Positions 47,196 through 55,830 of a stretch of DNA of 64,000 nucleotides are shown here, in pieces; position 1 is the stretch's first letter; each line of letters begins with the position of its first letter. This stretch comes from Pseudomonadota bacterium. GTDB lineage: Bacteria > Pseudomonadota > Gammaproteobacteria > Burkholderiales > Burkholderiaceae_B. The notes beneath the pieces were generated by a model that worked only from the letters and a program-made list of their open reading frames with translations, was not told where the DNA came from and ran no database searches. Location of the stretch: positions 33,681 to 97,680 of the forward strand of contig JAFAEO010000071.1 of NCBI GenBank assembly GCA_023423975.1. The letters run 5' to 3'. Position numbers and translations under genes: made by a program.

Positions 47196-48203
47196 ATGAC
47201 AATATTGAGATCACGTAGAGATTTTCTAGTCGCAGCCGCTGGCGTCGCGGGCGCGTCCGCGTTTGGACTGGGTTCCAGCGTAGCGGTTGCACAGGATAAA
47301 AAATGGCCGGCAAAGCTGATCCGAATCGTCGTTCCATTTCCCGCGGGATCCATTACCGATGCAATGGCGCGTCTACTGGCCGACGGTCTTTCCAAATCCC
47401 TAGGACAGTCGGTGATTGTGGAAAACAAAGGCGGAGCCAACGGTTCCATCGGTGCGACCGACGTCGCCCGATCAGCGCCGGACGGCTATACCTTGTTAGC
47501 GACCAACAGCAGCAGCATTACCGGCAATCCGTTAATTTACAAGAACTCTCCATACAAGTCGACGGACTTTGCCCCGATCTCACTGGTGCTGGATGCACCA
47601 TTCGTCCTGAATGTAAATGCCGAGTGGGCAAAGAAACACGCCATCAACTCCGTCAAGGACTTGGTTGCGTTTGCCAAGAGCCATCCCTCTGAGCTCAGTT
47701 ACGGTTCTGGCGGTGTGGGAAACCTCGCCCACTTGGCGTATGCAATGTTGAGCAATGACGGGGGATTCAAGGCCACGCACGTCCCTTACAAGTCTGCATC
47801 GCAGGCAAGCATGGCGGTGATGGCTGGCGAGGTGAACACTTCATTTGACACCTTGGCCAGCGTTCCGCAAATTCGCGCAGGAAAACTCAAGGCCCTTGCG
47901 GTAACGCCAAAGCAACGCATTTCCCAGATACCAGATGTTCCCACGATGGAGCAGGCGGGCTTTCCGAATATCGATTTGACATTCTGGCTGGGTCTGCTGG
48001 CGCCTGCCGGCACTCCTAACGACATCATAGAGAAGTTGTACGAGCACGCCAGACAAGCCATGTCTGTGCCGACAGCGAAAACGTTATTGAGTGCGCAGGG
48101 AACCATTGTCATGACGAATCCGAAGGATTTCGCCACGCGTATTGCGAGCGAGACCAAGCAACTGGCACAAGTCATTAAGCGAGAGAACATCACACTCGAT
48201 TAA
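47196..48203 (+). CDS. Bug-family tripartite tricarboxylate transporter binding protein, Tat-exported
   Basis: The product is a 335-residue binding protein. ATG 47196 with TGGAGAC upstream is the start; the frame extends 31 residues further but without a signal. The N-terminus LRSRRDFLVAAAG is a twin-arginine signal. Bug motifs are present: IRIVVPFPAGSITDAMARL near 43, VIVENKGGANGSIG near 74, APDGYTLLATNSSS near 95. It is the second Bug protein of the operon and clearly diverged from the first, so it may bind a different ligand. No membrane components are in the window. Confidence 0.92.
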   Translation: MTILRSRRDFLVAAAGVAGASAFGLGSSVAVAQDKKWPAKLIRIVVPFPAGSITDAMARLLADGLSKSLGQSVIVENKGGANGSIGATDVARSAPDGYTLLATNSSSITGNPLIYKNSPYKSTDFAPISLVLDAPFVLNVNAEWAKKHAINSVKDLVAFAKSHPSELSYGSGGVGNLAHLAYAMLSNDGGFKATHVPYKSASQASMAVMAGEVNTSFDTLASVPQIRAGKLKALAVTPKQRISQIPDVPTMEQAGFPNIDLTFWLGLLAPAGTPNDIIEKLYEHARQAMSVPTAKTLLSAQGTIVMTNPKDFATRIASETKQLAQVIKRENITLD

Positions 48204-48280
48204 TTCACTGAACAATGACTCGACAGCGCTCCGCACAAATCGATCCTACGGTACAGGACAAGCGCACGACCAATTCTTGC

Positions 48281-48366
48281 CGTTAGCCGGGATGGATTGC
48301 GCCTACCTCGCCCGAGGAATCATCGGAAAATGGATCCAGACTGACCCTGCCAAGCAACTGCACTGA
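48281..48366 (+). pseudogene. Relic of the 3' end of a pheC-like gene
   Basis: The frame ending TGA 48364-48366 reads GIIGKWIQTDPAKQLH, which matches the C-terminus of the PheC-type protein in this window (MAEKWIPAEPAK). The DNA identity continues into the following 40 bases. No intact upstream part is present; about 80 bp before the stop are protein-like at most. It looks like the tail of a lost or duplicated gene. Confidence 0.4.
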
Positions 48367-48388
48367 ACCAAGTAACCGTGCTCAACGC
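48326..48388. repeat. Right copy of imperfect direct repeat bounding the catabolic island
   Basis: It matches 38212-38290 as described there and lies just before the 3' end of the AraC gene. A GC-rich stem follows (CCCGTGCC / GGCGCGGG, about 48392-48410), so both copies sit at convergent gene ends with terminator-like folds. Confidence 0.7.
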
Positions 48389-48421
48389 TACCCGTGCCGC
48401 CGGCGCGGGCAGCACTTCGCG

Positions 48422-49468
48422 TCATGCCAAGGGTTCATTATTGCCTTGCGCAATATCGCGCATTTGCCCAGGCGTGATCGAATGGTGTTTTTTGAAAACC
48501 TTGCCGAAATGTGCTGGGTCGGCAAATCCGCAAAGCCAGCCGATATCGCCCACGTTAAGATGTCCGAGCAACGAATCGCGCAGCATGTTTCTGGCGTTCC
48601 ACATGCGGATATCGTTCAGAAACATTGCGAAAGAGGCCGAGTCATTGAACTCGCGAAACAGCTTGTGCAGCGTACGCACTGAAATACGAAATTCCCGTGC
48701 AACCTTTTTGCCCGTCAGACTCACTTGCCCGAAATTCAGATAAAGCCACAGCGTAATGTCGGTGTACAGCTTATGCCGGGCCTGGCGTTGCTTATCGGGG
48801 ACACTGCCCGCCAGACCATGAGGTACAATCTGCCCCATCATCGTGACTGCGAGCGAGAGCACCGTATCCAGACAAACAGCCTGATCAGACGGTACTGTGG
48901 AAACTCGTTCCATGAACGCTTCATTCAATTCGCGCAAATATACCGCCAGCAATCGCGCCCAGCCACTGTCTGCGCGAACGTGCTGATTGCAAGCCTGCCG
49001 AAACAGCGATTGCCAGTGTCCCACGCAATGCTCCTGCAGGACGATGATTGTACAGTCAAGATTCAGAAGCGGACGCAGGCAGGCCGAACCGGAACTGTGA
49101 ACCAGCAGCAGATCGCCCGCCTGCAGTGTACAGCTGTTGGTATGATCGGTGAACTCTGCAGCCTCCCATGCGCATAAAAGAAACCACTGCGGGCTATTGC
49201 TGCAGGCAGGCGCCCCCGCCGAAGGGGCCCATATCAGATCGGCATGCTTTGCCTGCAGCATGACCACGCTGGCCTTTGCGGTCAGGGCAAACGCAGACAG
49301 ATTGACACTGAACTGCGGAGCAGGCTGTGCTGTGGGATGCAACTGGGCATTGGGCAGCACTTGCGGCAGGATTTGATTAAATCGCGGCAGGTTGATATCT
49401 GCACCCGCCATGACCGAATTCAGTCTGAATGGCTCCGATAGCCCATTGACAAAATCTTTGAAATGCAT
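48422..49468 (-). CDS. AraC-family transcriptional regulator
   Basis: The product is a 348-residue regulator. An N-terminal cupin-like region (AraC-binding-like, about 20-190) precedes an AraC helix-turn-helix pair at about 240-340, with REFRISVRTLHKLFREF and GDIGWLCGFADPAHFGKVFKKHH as the two recognition regions. I take ATG 49468; the frame extends 19 hydrophobic residues further upstream. It resembles FeaR/OxyR-independent aromatic or carboxylate regulators in layout only. It converges on the island operon and is separated from the hydratase gene by 273 bp; its targets are unknown. Confidence 0.85.
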   Translation of the reverse strand: MHFKDFVNGLSEPFRLNSVMAGADINLPRFNQILPQVLPNAQLHPTAQPAPQFSVNLSAFALTAKASVVMLQAKHADLIWAPSAGAPACSNSPQWFLLCAWEAAEFTDHTNSCTLQAGDLLLVHSSGSACLRPLLNLDCTIIVLQEHCVGHWQSLFRQACNQHVRADSGWARLLAVYLRELNEAFMERVSTVPSDQAVCLDTVLSLAVTMMGQIVPHGLAGSVPDKQRQARHKLYTDITLWLYLNFGQVSLTGKKVAREFRISVRTLHKLFREFNDSASFAMFLNDIRMWNARNMLRDSLLGHLNVGDIGWLCGFADPAHFGKVFKKHHSITPGQMRDIAQGNNEPLA

Positions 49469-49741
49469 CGACAAGCCTGACAGTACGACAAAGCAAAAAC
49501 CCGCAACCATTTTGAAACAAATCAATCGAACTGGCTAGTCAAAGCGCGCTAAAAAAGCATAATATTCGTGCCTTAAATCAAATTATTCAAGACAACCGCA
49601 ACACCATCATCCGGAAATGGCCTGTCATCCACCACCGTTTCGTCAAACCACGCATACTCTTCCCGCGTGCCTGGCTGCTGTCAGCGTCGGGGCTGCAGCG
49701 CCACGCTATCGTATGTGAATTACGCAGCTCGGGTAACGGTA

Positions 49742-50521
49742 CTATGGTTCACAACGGAATGAAACCGATCCCAATCCTTCCAGTGCAAACGTAAACTGTT
49801 CCCCTGCGCGGGGAAATCTCACCGTCATCAGGTTACCGGTAATTAGCACTGCACCCGCAGGAATACTGCGCTGCTGTCTGGCCATGACCTTGGCCAACCA
49901 GTATACGGACTCCAGGGGGTTGACAATATCTGCCACATTGCCCTGTTCGATCACTTCACCATGCGCGCTAATGGTGATATCCCGGTCAAAATCGGATACC
50001 GCAGGCTGCCATGGGCCCAGAATAACAGACGTATTGTTAACGTTGCATGCCACCAGCGTCTGGGCATCGGGCGGCGTCTTTTCCGGGCAGCGATCATCTA
50101 GGACCTCAACTGCCGGTGCCACGGCATTGACCCATTCAGCAGCCGCTTGCACGCTGTTTAAATCATCCCCGGAGAGCTCCCTGCCTATGCGCACGGCCAC
50201 TTCAAATTCGAATTTCATATGCGTGTAGTCACTCATGGACAGCACCGCATCGGAAGACAATAACGCCGCATCCAGCAACTGGCCATAGACGGGCTCGGTG
50301 AGGCCATGCTTGCTCCAGGCCGCAGGCGCATTCAGCGCGATTTTCAACCCGGCCAGCCGGGCATTGTGACGCGCCATGCGAATCTGGACCAGTTGCTCCT
50401 GAACCGCGTAAGCCTGCTCCAGACTCAACGGCCTGCCGTCGGCCAGCAATGGGGAAAAATGCACGCGATTATCAAATTGCTGCTGTAACTGCAGCGCCAG
50501 CTCATGAGGGGTTGGGCCCAC
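49742..50521 (-). CDS. 2-keto-4-pentenoate hydratase family protein
   Basis: The product is a 259-residue member of the FAH/MhpD superfamily, which hydrates 2-hydroxypenta-2,4-dienoate in meta-cleavage pathways. Metal-binding Glu residues are suggested by KFEFEVAVRIG near 105, and PAVEVLDDRC near 136 and NPLESVYWLA near 200 fit the family. The start is GTG 50521, since AAAGGAG lies just upstream; the longer frame would overlap the MscS gene. The gap to that gene is ten bases, so the two are cotranscribed. No other meta-cleavage genes are present, so its substrate is open. Confidence 0.85.
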   Translation of the reverse strand: MGPTPHELALQLQQQFDNRVHFSPLLADGRPLSLEQAYAVQEQLVQIRMARHNARLAGLKIALNAPAAWSKHGLTEPVYGQLLDAALLSSDAVLSMSDYTHMKFEFEVAVRIGRELSGDDLNSVQAAAEWVNAVAPAVEVLDDRCPEKTPPDAQTLVACNVNNTSVILGPWQPAVSDFDRDITISAHGEVIEQGNVADIVNPLESVYWLAKVMARQQRSIPAGAVLITGNLMTVRFPRAGEQFTFALEGLGSVSFRCEP

Positions 50522-50531
50522 GACGTCTCCT

Positions 50532-51848
50532 TTACAAATTGGGTGAGGCAGCACCAGCGCCGCCATTTGTACTGCTATGGTTATCCATATTGGTATTTAT
50601 TTTGCCGGCAATGGCCGGTTTAAGCGCTGCCATATCATACCCGCTGGGCGATTGAAATACGCGCAAATCGAATTCGCCGACTACGGCAAAGATATGGTCA
50701 AACAGATCTGACTGGATGCGCTCATACTCTGCCCAGACCACGGTTGACGTAAAGGCATAGACTTCAATTGGGACGCCCGTTTCCTCCGGCGCCAGCTGAC
50801 GCACCAGCAGGGTCATATTACGATGGATATGTGGGTGATTGCGCAAATAGACTTCCAGATACGCCCGAAAGGTGCCGATATTGGTGAGCCGTCGGCCGTT
50901 CAGCGCGGACGACAAGTCTTCGCTGCGCGATCGATTGTAGTCTTCTACTTCCCGGGATTTATCCAGAATATATTGAGACAGCAGCCGGCTTTTGGTCAGG
51001 CGCTGCATTTGACTTTCGGTAATGAACTTGATGCTGGTAACGTCGATATGGATGGAGCGCTTGATACGACGGCCGCCGGATTCGGACATGGCCCGCCAGT
51101 TCTTGAATGAATCCGAAATGAGCGAATAGGTGGGAATGGTGGTGACCGTATTGTCCCAGTTGCGCACTTTGACCGTGGTCAGCCCGATATCAATGACTGC
51201 TCCATCGGCATTGTATTTGGGCATTTCCAGCCAGTCGCCGATACTGAGCATATTATTGGCGGACAACTGGATGCCGGCCACTAGGCCCAGGATCGGGTCC
51301 TTGAAAATGAGCATGAGCACTGCGGTCATGGCGCCCAGACCGCTGATCAGGATGACCGGAGACTGACCGATCAGAACCGAGACAATGAAAATGACGCCGG
51401 CAATGGAGGCAATGATTTTCAGGCTTTGGACGATGCCCTTTAGCGGAAACTGCACGGCAACCTGTTTGCGAAAACACCAGTCCAGCACAATGTCCAGGAA
51501 TGCAAAAAATGCCAGAATGGTGTAGACCAGCATCCAGATACGCGAGAACCCAAGCAGGCCTTCATGGACCGAGCCGGGCGGCACCCACAGACGGGTAAGC
51601 AGACCAAGGGCCAAACCCTGCACCAGCATGGCAGCGTAGCGAAACAGGGATGAATGACCGACAAGCTTGATGAAGAGAAAACGGTCGTTGCGCATTCTGC
51701 CCCGCAACATGCGCAACACGCCATAATGCAGAACACCATGCAACAACACCAGCAAAAGCAGCATGACCCCGAGGGTGACGATTAACGTTGCAAAGGGAGA
51801 AAGCTGCAAACCGGCCAGAGCCAACCAGTCAGAAGGAGTGTCTTTCAT
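50532..51848 (-). CDS. MscS-family mechanosensitive channel (YbdG type)
   Basis: The product is a 438-residue inner-membrane channel with about five hydrophobic segments in residues 15-180. The MscS core is clear: KDPILGLVAGIQLSANNMLS near 183-202, then GDWLEMPKYNADGAVIDIGL and VRNWDNTVTTIPTYSLIS. The soluble C-terminus matches the YbdG (miniconductance) branch, including TFRAYLEVYLRNHPHIH and the ending near the cytoplasmic vestibule. It protects against osmotic downshock in relatives. It is the first gene of a two-gene unit with the hydratase; the pairing has no obvious meaning. Confidence 0.92.
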   Translation of the reverse strand: MKDTPSDWLALAGLQLSPFATLIVTLGVMLLLLVLLHGVLHYGVLRMLRGRMRNDRFLFIKLVGHSSLFRYAAMLVQGLALGLLTRLWVPPGSVHEGLLGFSRIWMLVYTILAFFAFLDIVLDWCFRKQVAVQFPLKGIVQSLKIIASIAGVIFIVSVLIGQSPVILISGLGAMTAVLMLIFKDPILGLVAGIQLSANNMLSIGDWLEMPKYNADGAVIDIGLTTVKVRNWDNTVTTIPTYSLISDSFKNWRAMSESGGRRIKRSIHIDVTSIKFITESQMQRLTKSRLLSQYILDKSREVEDYNRSRSEDLSSALNGRRLTNIGTFRAYLEVYLRNHPHIHRNMTLLVRQLAPEETGVPIEVYAFTSTVVWAEYERIQSDLFDHIFAVVGEFDLRVFQSPSGYDMAALKPAIAGKINTNMDNHSSTNGGAGAASPNL

Positions 51849-52241
51849 GAATGACCATCACAATACCTAGAAGCCTGACATAGTAGCAAACTGGCCCGGA
51901 CTCGTCATCTGTGCAAAGTACGAAGGGCACAATCAAAGGATGTGGGCCAATGATCGCGGCAAGATCACTACGAGACGCTGTAGTGCTGCGCATATGCACG
52001 CCCTCACACAGGCGCTGATCATTTATCTTCTGAGCATGTCTTTGCAGCTATTGACGGCTGGCTGAATATTACTGGCTTATGCTCCTGACCGTATATCATG
52101 CGCTTTTTGCATATGCCCGATTCGTAAGATCTTAAGCATCCGAATGTATGCTCCTGATCAGGTATACCTAGCCGATACATGCCGTTAAACAGTGGCCCCA
52201 TGGCGACAATGCAATCGATACCAGTCTGACCGCCACGCTGC
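51849..52241. other. Intergenic region ftrD-mscS
   Basis: No gene is seen in these 393 bp. A short imperfect direct repeat, TATGCTCCTGA, occurs at 52078-52088 and 52147-52157. The mscS promoter and the ftr operon terminator should lie here, but I could not place either with confidence. Confidence 0.5.
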
Positions 52242-53609
52242 CTACCAGATCACAAAGAACAACAGCCACGCATAGGTGAACGGCGCCAGGCCAGCCATCA
52301 ATAACAGCATACAGGTAACTCGCTGCCATAGCGACACCGGATGCCGTTGCAGAATTTTCCAGGCCAGTCGCAATGACCACAGCAATGAAAGAAACAACAA
52401 TGTCAAACGGGCCGGACCTGCCCACCCAGTAGCAATGCCGTCATTGCGCAACAGAGTAATCGTGGTCGCGGACAGCCCCAGGAAGACGCCAACACCCGCC
52501 GCCGGTATCAGTGCCTGTGCGACAGTATCGGCAGCGCCGATAAATTTGCCGCGCACCACTTTTTGTATGCATTGCAGGCTCAGCCACAACGCTCCCCCGG
52601 TAGCCAGCGCAGTGCCAAAAATAAACAGCACAATGGTAAAACCATCGAGCCAGCTGAAAACATCATTGACTTCCGGATAATGGGTCAGAATAAACCAGGG
52701 CGCGTTCTGCTCCAGAGGCCAGAAGACATCACGGTTGACCAGCCACTCGGCCATGGCCTGTTTGAGGCTGACAAACCAGGGGCTGGCGCTCCACAGGAAG
52801 GCGCCCACGGCAATACCCATCAGCCCCCATACGATCAGGGCGGTCTGCCAGCCTCCGGTTTGCGCCACATCAACGATTTCTTCCTCGGGTGAGCGGGCGG
52901 TGAGCGCAATTGCACCGCGATAATCGGCGCAACGTCCACACATATGACAATCGGTGGCGCCCTTCATATGTCTCAGGGGCACCAGCGGCGCGCAATTGAT
53001 TCGCTCGATACGTCGAACCGGATGGCGCCAGGCATCTTCACTAACCTTGTAATGCCAGGGAGCCAGTTTGGCCAGGAGCTGGAACACGCCGTTGACCGGA
53101 CACAAATACTTGCACCAGACGCGTTTATTGCGACCATACAGGTAACCGACCACCATGGCCGCCGCTGTCGAGCCGCCCAAAACAGCAAGCACCGCCCAGG
53201 GATATTGATATACGCTGACCAGCTGGCCGTAAATTGTTGTCAGGGCAAAGGCAACAAAGGGCCAGCCACCCCAGCGCATCCATTTGGGAATGGCACGGCC
53301 ACGGCCGTGTTCACTGGCCCACTCGGTGAGCATGCCTTCAGGACAGAACCACCCGCACCATGCCCGCCCCATCAGGGGCATGGACACCAGGACGAAGGGC
53401 CACCAGATGCCCCAGAAGGCAAACTGGGCAAAAATCGTCAGATTGGAAAAGATATGCGCGGAATTGCCTGGCAAGGGTAATGCAGCAGGAACAAGAATGA
53501 GGAAAAAGTAAATACCGACCACACACCACTGCATATTGCGAAGCAGTTTTTTATGATCCCGCAGAAATGACGACAGCCGATAGGCAAACGATTGAAATAT
53601 GGTGCTCAT
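52242..53609 (-). CDS. ftrD: FtrD-type membrane ferredoxin of the ferrous iron system
   Basis: FtrD is proposed to shuttle electrons across the inner membrane for FtrABC iron uptake. The product is 455 residues with about ten hydrophobic segments. Iron-sulfur ligands appear as CGWFCPEG near 85, KYLCPVNG near 168 and a CHMCGRC cluster near 223, in NapH-like surroundings. It is the last gene of ftrABCD. The start ATG 53609 has AAAGG about eight bases upstream. A role in copper or nitrate-related electron flow is less likely given the neighbours. Confidence 0.88.
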   Translation of the reverse strand: MSTIFQSFAYRLSSFLRDHKKLLRNMQWCVVGIYFFLILVPAALPLPGNSAHIFSNLTIFAQFAFWGIWWPFVLVSMPLMGRAWCGWFCPEGMLTEWASEHGRGRAIPKWMRWGGWPFVAFALTTIYGQLVSVYQYPWAVLAVLGGSTAAAMVVGYLYGRNKRVWCKYLCPVNGVFQLLAKLAPWHYKVSEDAWRHPVRRIERINCAPLVPLRHMKGATDCHMCGRCADYRGAIALTARSPEEEIVDVAQTGGWQTALIVWGLMGIAVGAFLWSASPWFVSLKQAMAEWLVNRDVFWPLEQNAPWFILTHYPEVNDVFSWLDGFTIVLFIFGTALATGGALWLSLQCIQKVVRGKFIGAADTVAQALIPAAGVGVFLGLSATTITLLRNDGIATGWAGPARLTLLFLSLLWSLRLAWKILQRHPVSLWQRVTCMLLLMAGLAPFTYAWLLFFVIW

Positions 53610-53732
53610 GGAGCAAACCTTTGAAGAGCAAATCCGCTATTGTGGACAAGGCAGAAATGGCTAGACGCCCTGTTCTGCCGACACAAGACGTCAGAATTTT
53701 AGCAACCCACGCAGCCCTTGGGGCGGCTAGCG

Positions 53733-54578
53733 TTAGCCATGCGTGGAAACCATTATTGGAGCAGTTGCGGGCTGCAACCAACGATACAGCACCCCTATTG
53801 CAAGCCAGTACAGGGCAAAAAGAATGACATGCATGAGCGATGGCATGGCCCGGTAGCCGGCGAAATCGGCCAGGACCTTGCCAATGCCGCTGCTATCATC
53901 CAGCACTGCGCTGGTGTCCCACACAGGATCCACCAACGTCGGAATGGCTTCAAGCGAGATCAGATGATCAATACCATTGACGAGCAGCGAGCCAGCCAGC
54001 AGCAGCAATAACACTTCGGTAATTTGAAAGAAGCGGCGCCATGTAATAATTTTGCCACCCAATTGCAGAATATAGAATGTCAGCAACGCCAGCAGAAAAC
54101 CACCCACACCCGCAGCGGCAAGCATCCATGCCTGATTCTGCTGCGCACCGGCCAATACCGTTCCCCACAGGAAAACCACGGTCTCGCTGCCTTCGCGCGC
54201 CACGGCGATCATGACCAGAACCAACAGACCCCACCAACTGTTACGCCGGAGATTGGCTGATGCGCCACTGACCAGTTCGCTCTTGAGCTTGCGGCCATTT
54301 TTTTTCATCCACATGACCATCTGCACCACCAGCCCGCAAGCGACCAGCGCCATAATCGCCTGGAACCACTCCTGACCGGTATCAGACAGCCAGGTGGACA
54401 CCCCCATGAAGACCAGGGCCAGCGCGCCAGCCAGCAACAGCCCCGCAGCCACCCCGCCCCAGAGCCACGGCATACCTCGCCGCCCTTCCGGAGAGGCACG
54501 CAACCAGGTGTACAGAATGCCTACGACTAGCAAAGCTTCGACGCTTTCACGCCAGACGATAAATGCCACTTGATCCAA
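53733..54578 (-). CDS. ftrC: FTR1-family iron permease FtrC
   Basis: FtrC is the inner-membrane iron permease of the FtrABCD system. The product is 281 residues with seven hydrophobic helices. Two REXXE iron-binding motifs are present: RESVE at 10-14 and REGSE near 130. The start is TTG 54578 with AAGGA six bases upstream; the GTG at codon 4 is a weaker alternative. It lies 25 bp after ftrB and 123 bp before ftrD. Confidence 0.93.
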   Translation of the reverse strand: MDQVAFIVWRESVEALLVVGILYTWLRASPEGRRGMPWLWGGVAAGLLLAGALALVFMGVSTWLSDTGQEWFQAIMALVACGLVVQMVMWMKKNGRKLKSELVSGASANLRRNSWWGLLVLVMIAVAREGSETVVFLWGTVLAGAQQNQAWMLAAAGVGGFLLALLTFYILQLGGKIITWRRFFQITEVLLLLLAGSLLVNGIDHLISLEAIPTLVDPVWDTSAVLDDSSGIGKVLADFAGYRAMPSLMHVILFALYWLAIGVLYRWLQPATAPIMVSTHG

Positions 54579-54603
54579 TTGGATTCCTTGTGAATGAATA
54601 CTG

Positions 54604-54960
54604 CTATTGCGCGGGCTTGACCACCAAGGTGCCTTTTACGGATTGATGGAAGTCGTCAAAAAATGGATATTCGCCGGGTTTGGAAATTTTAAACACCAGA
54701 AATGAAGACAGGCCCGGCCCGAGCACTTTTTCCTTGCGCAGGGGCAGGCTCTCAAACTCAACGGGCACCTTGCTTTCGTTGACAAGGTTGATCTTGAAGC
54801 GACCGGCGGGCACTTCGAGCCGCTGCGGCTCAAACGTGCCGTCTTCCTTGAACGTGAGGGTAAAGGTTGGCGTCTCGGCCCAGGCGCTTGACGCCAGCAA
54901 GGCCTGAGTCATAATGAGGGAAAGCGCCAGACCAGCAATAGCCAGAGCGCGTTTGACCAT
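54604..54960 (-). CDS. ftrB: Cupredoxin-like periplasmic protein FtrB
   Basis: FtrB is a small exported protein thought to oxidise or hand over iron between FtrA and FtrC. The product is 118 residues: a signal peptide to about residue 27 (SSAWAE) and a cupredoxin-like domain (FEPQRLEVPAGRFKINLVN near 42). The C-terminal GEYPFFDDFHQSVKGTLVV resembles the metal region of related domains, with a His but no clear Cys ligand. ATG 54960 lies two bases after the ftrA stop and is preferred to a TTG six bases upstream. Confidence 0.88.
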   Translation of the reverse strand: MVKRALAIAGLALSLIMTQALLASSAWAETPTFTLTFKEDGTFEPQRLEVPAGRFKINLVNESKVPVEFESLPLRKEKVLGPGLSSFLVFKISKPGEYPFFDDFHQSVKGTLVVKPAQ

Positions 54961-54962
54961 GA

Positions 54963-55502
54963 TCAATATCCGCCTTTTTTGCCTGTACCGGCATACGTGA
55001 ATTCATACTCGACTTCAAATGGCTTCCAGAACGCTTCTACGCCGGTTTCCTTATCGGTATGATGACCAAAATGATTCATTTTATTGGCCTCGGGCGACTC
55101 AATAATGTAGGTGAGCTTGTATTTGCCAGGCCCTTGCAGCTTCACATTGTCGCCATAGTGCGGGCCGTCGTTGGCTACCATGGGCATGAACATGCCTTCC
55201 TGAATCTTGCCGCCTTCTTTTTCCAGCTTGTATTTGATGGTCAGATAGGGCATCCAAGCGCCTTCCTCAAACCCGTTCTTGTTGTCGGCCGTTGCATGAA
55301 TATCTGCCTCAAGGTGAATATCGGAATCCTTGGCTTCGCGCATCATGCCAGCCGGTTCCATGGTAATGGGCTGCAGGTAGACGGCAGCGATTTCCATGCC
55401 ATTTTTCATATGAGGTTTGCCGATAGGATACTCCGCAGCCTGTGCAGACAGTGACACAGCCAGCGCTGCGCCGGCACCGATCAGGGCTATTTTTTTAATC
55501 AT
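54963..55502 (-). CDS. ftrA: P19-type periplasmic iron-binding protein FtrA
   Basis: FtrA is the periplasmic iron/copper-binding protein of the FtrABCD ferrous uptake system known from Bordetella and Brucella. The product is 179 residues with a signal peptide ending SAQAAEYP. The P19/Tp34 family is shown by MEIAAVYLQPI near 36, MPYLTIKYKLEK near 84 and MFMPMVANDGPHYGDNV near 105, where conserved Met, Glu and His residues bind metal. It is the first gene of the operon. A Fur-box-like sequence lies about 40 bp upstream of its start. Confidence 0.92.
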   Translation of the reverse strand: MIKKIALIGAGAALAVSLSAQAAEYPIGKPHMKNGMEIAAVYLQPITMEPAGMMREAKDSDIHLEADIHATADNKNGFEEGAWMPYLTIKYKLEKEGGKIQEGMFMPMVANDGPHYGDNVKLQGPGKYKLTYIIESPEANKMNHFGHHTDKETGVEAFWKPFEVEYEFTYAGTGKKGGY

Positions 55503-55830
55503 ACTTGAATGTCCACCAATAAGATAATTAGGTAAATGAGAATATTTCTCGTTTATATTAGTATATATTGGCTGACAGTCGCCTTAACAAATGTCAAAAG
55601 CACGCAGACATAGGCTCGTTTTTGCGTATCCGGTGTAGATGTCGGAAAAAAATAGTCCAAGGCCCAATAGGCGGGCGTATAGCTGGCTGGGCTGGGGTGG
55701 CTGGGATAGGTGAACTGCCGCAAACAAGCAAGAGCGGATCTGCCCGCCTGCCATGATGCACGACAACTGCTCTGCCCTTTAAGCTGCCGAGACAAGGGCT
55801 GACGCCATCCGCGTCATGACCGGCGTCAAT
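55503..55830. other. Intergenic region ftrA-phnP
   Basis: These 328 bp hold no gene. The part next to ftrA is AT-rich and carries a Fur-box-like palindrome. TGACGCC at 55800-55806 pairs with GGCGTCA at 55822-55828 just after phnP, but without a T-run, so it is a weak phn operon terminator candidate. Confidence 0.5.
55537..55551. promoter_or_regulatory. Fur-box-like site upstream of ftrA
   Basis: TGAGAATATTTCTCG contains the perfect 13-base palindrome GAGAATATTTCTC and agrees with the 7-1-7 Fur pattern (TGATAAT-N-ATTATCA) at about ten of 14 positions. It lies 35-49 bp before the ftrA ATG. Iron control is expected for ftrABCD, which supports the call. Confidence 0.5.

Noticed and set aside
52078..52157. 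Direct repeat TATGCTCCTGA between ftrD and mscS
   Set aside because: It is only 11 bases long, occurs twice and is not tied to a start codon or a hairpin; chance is a fair explanation.
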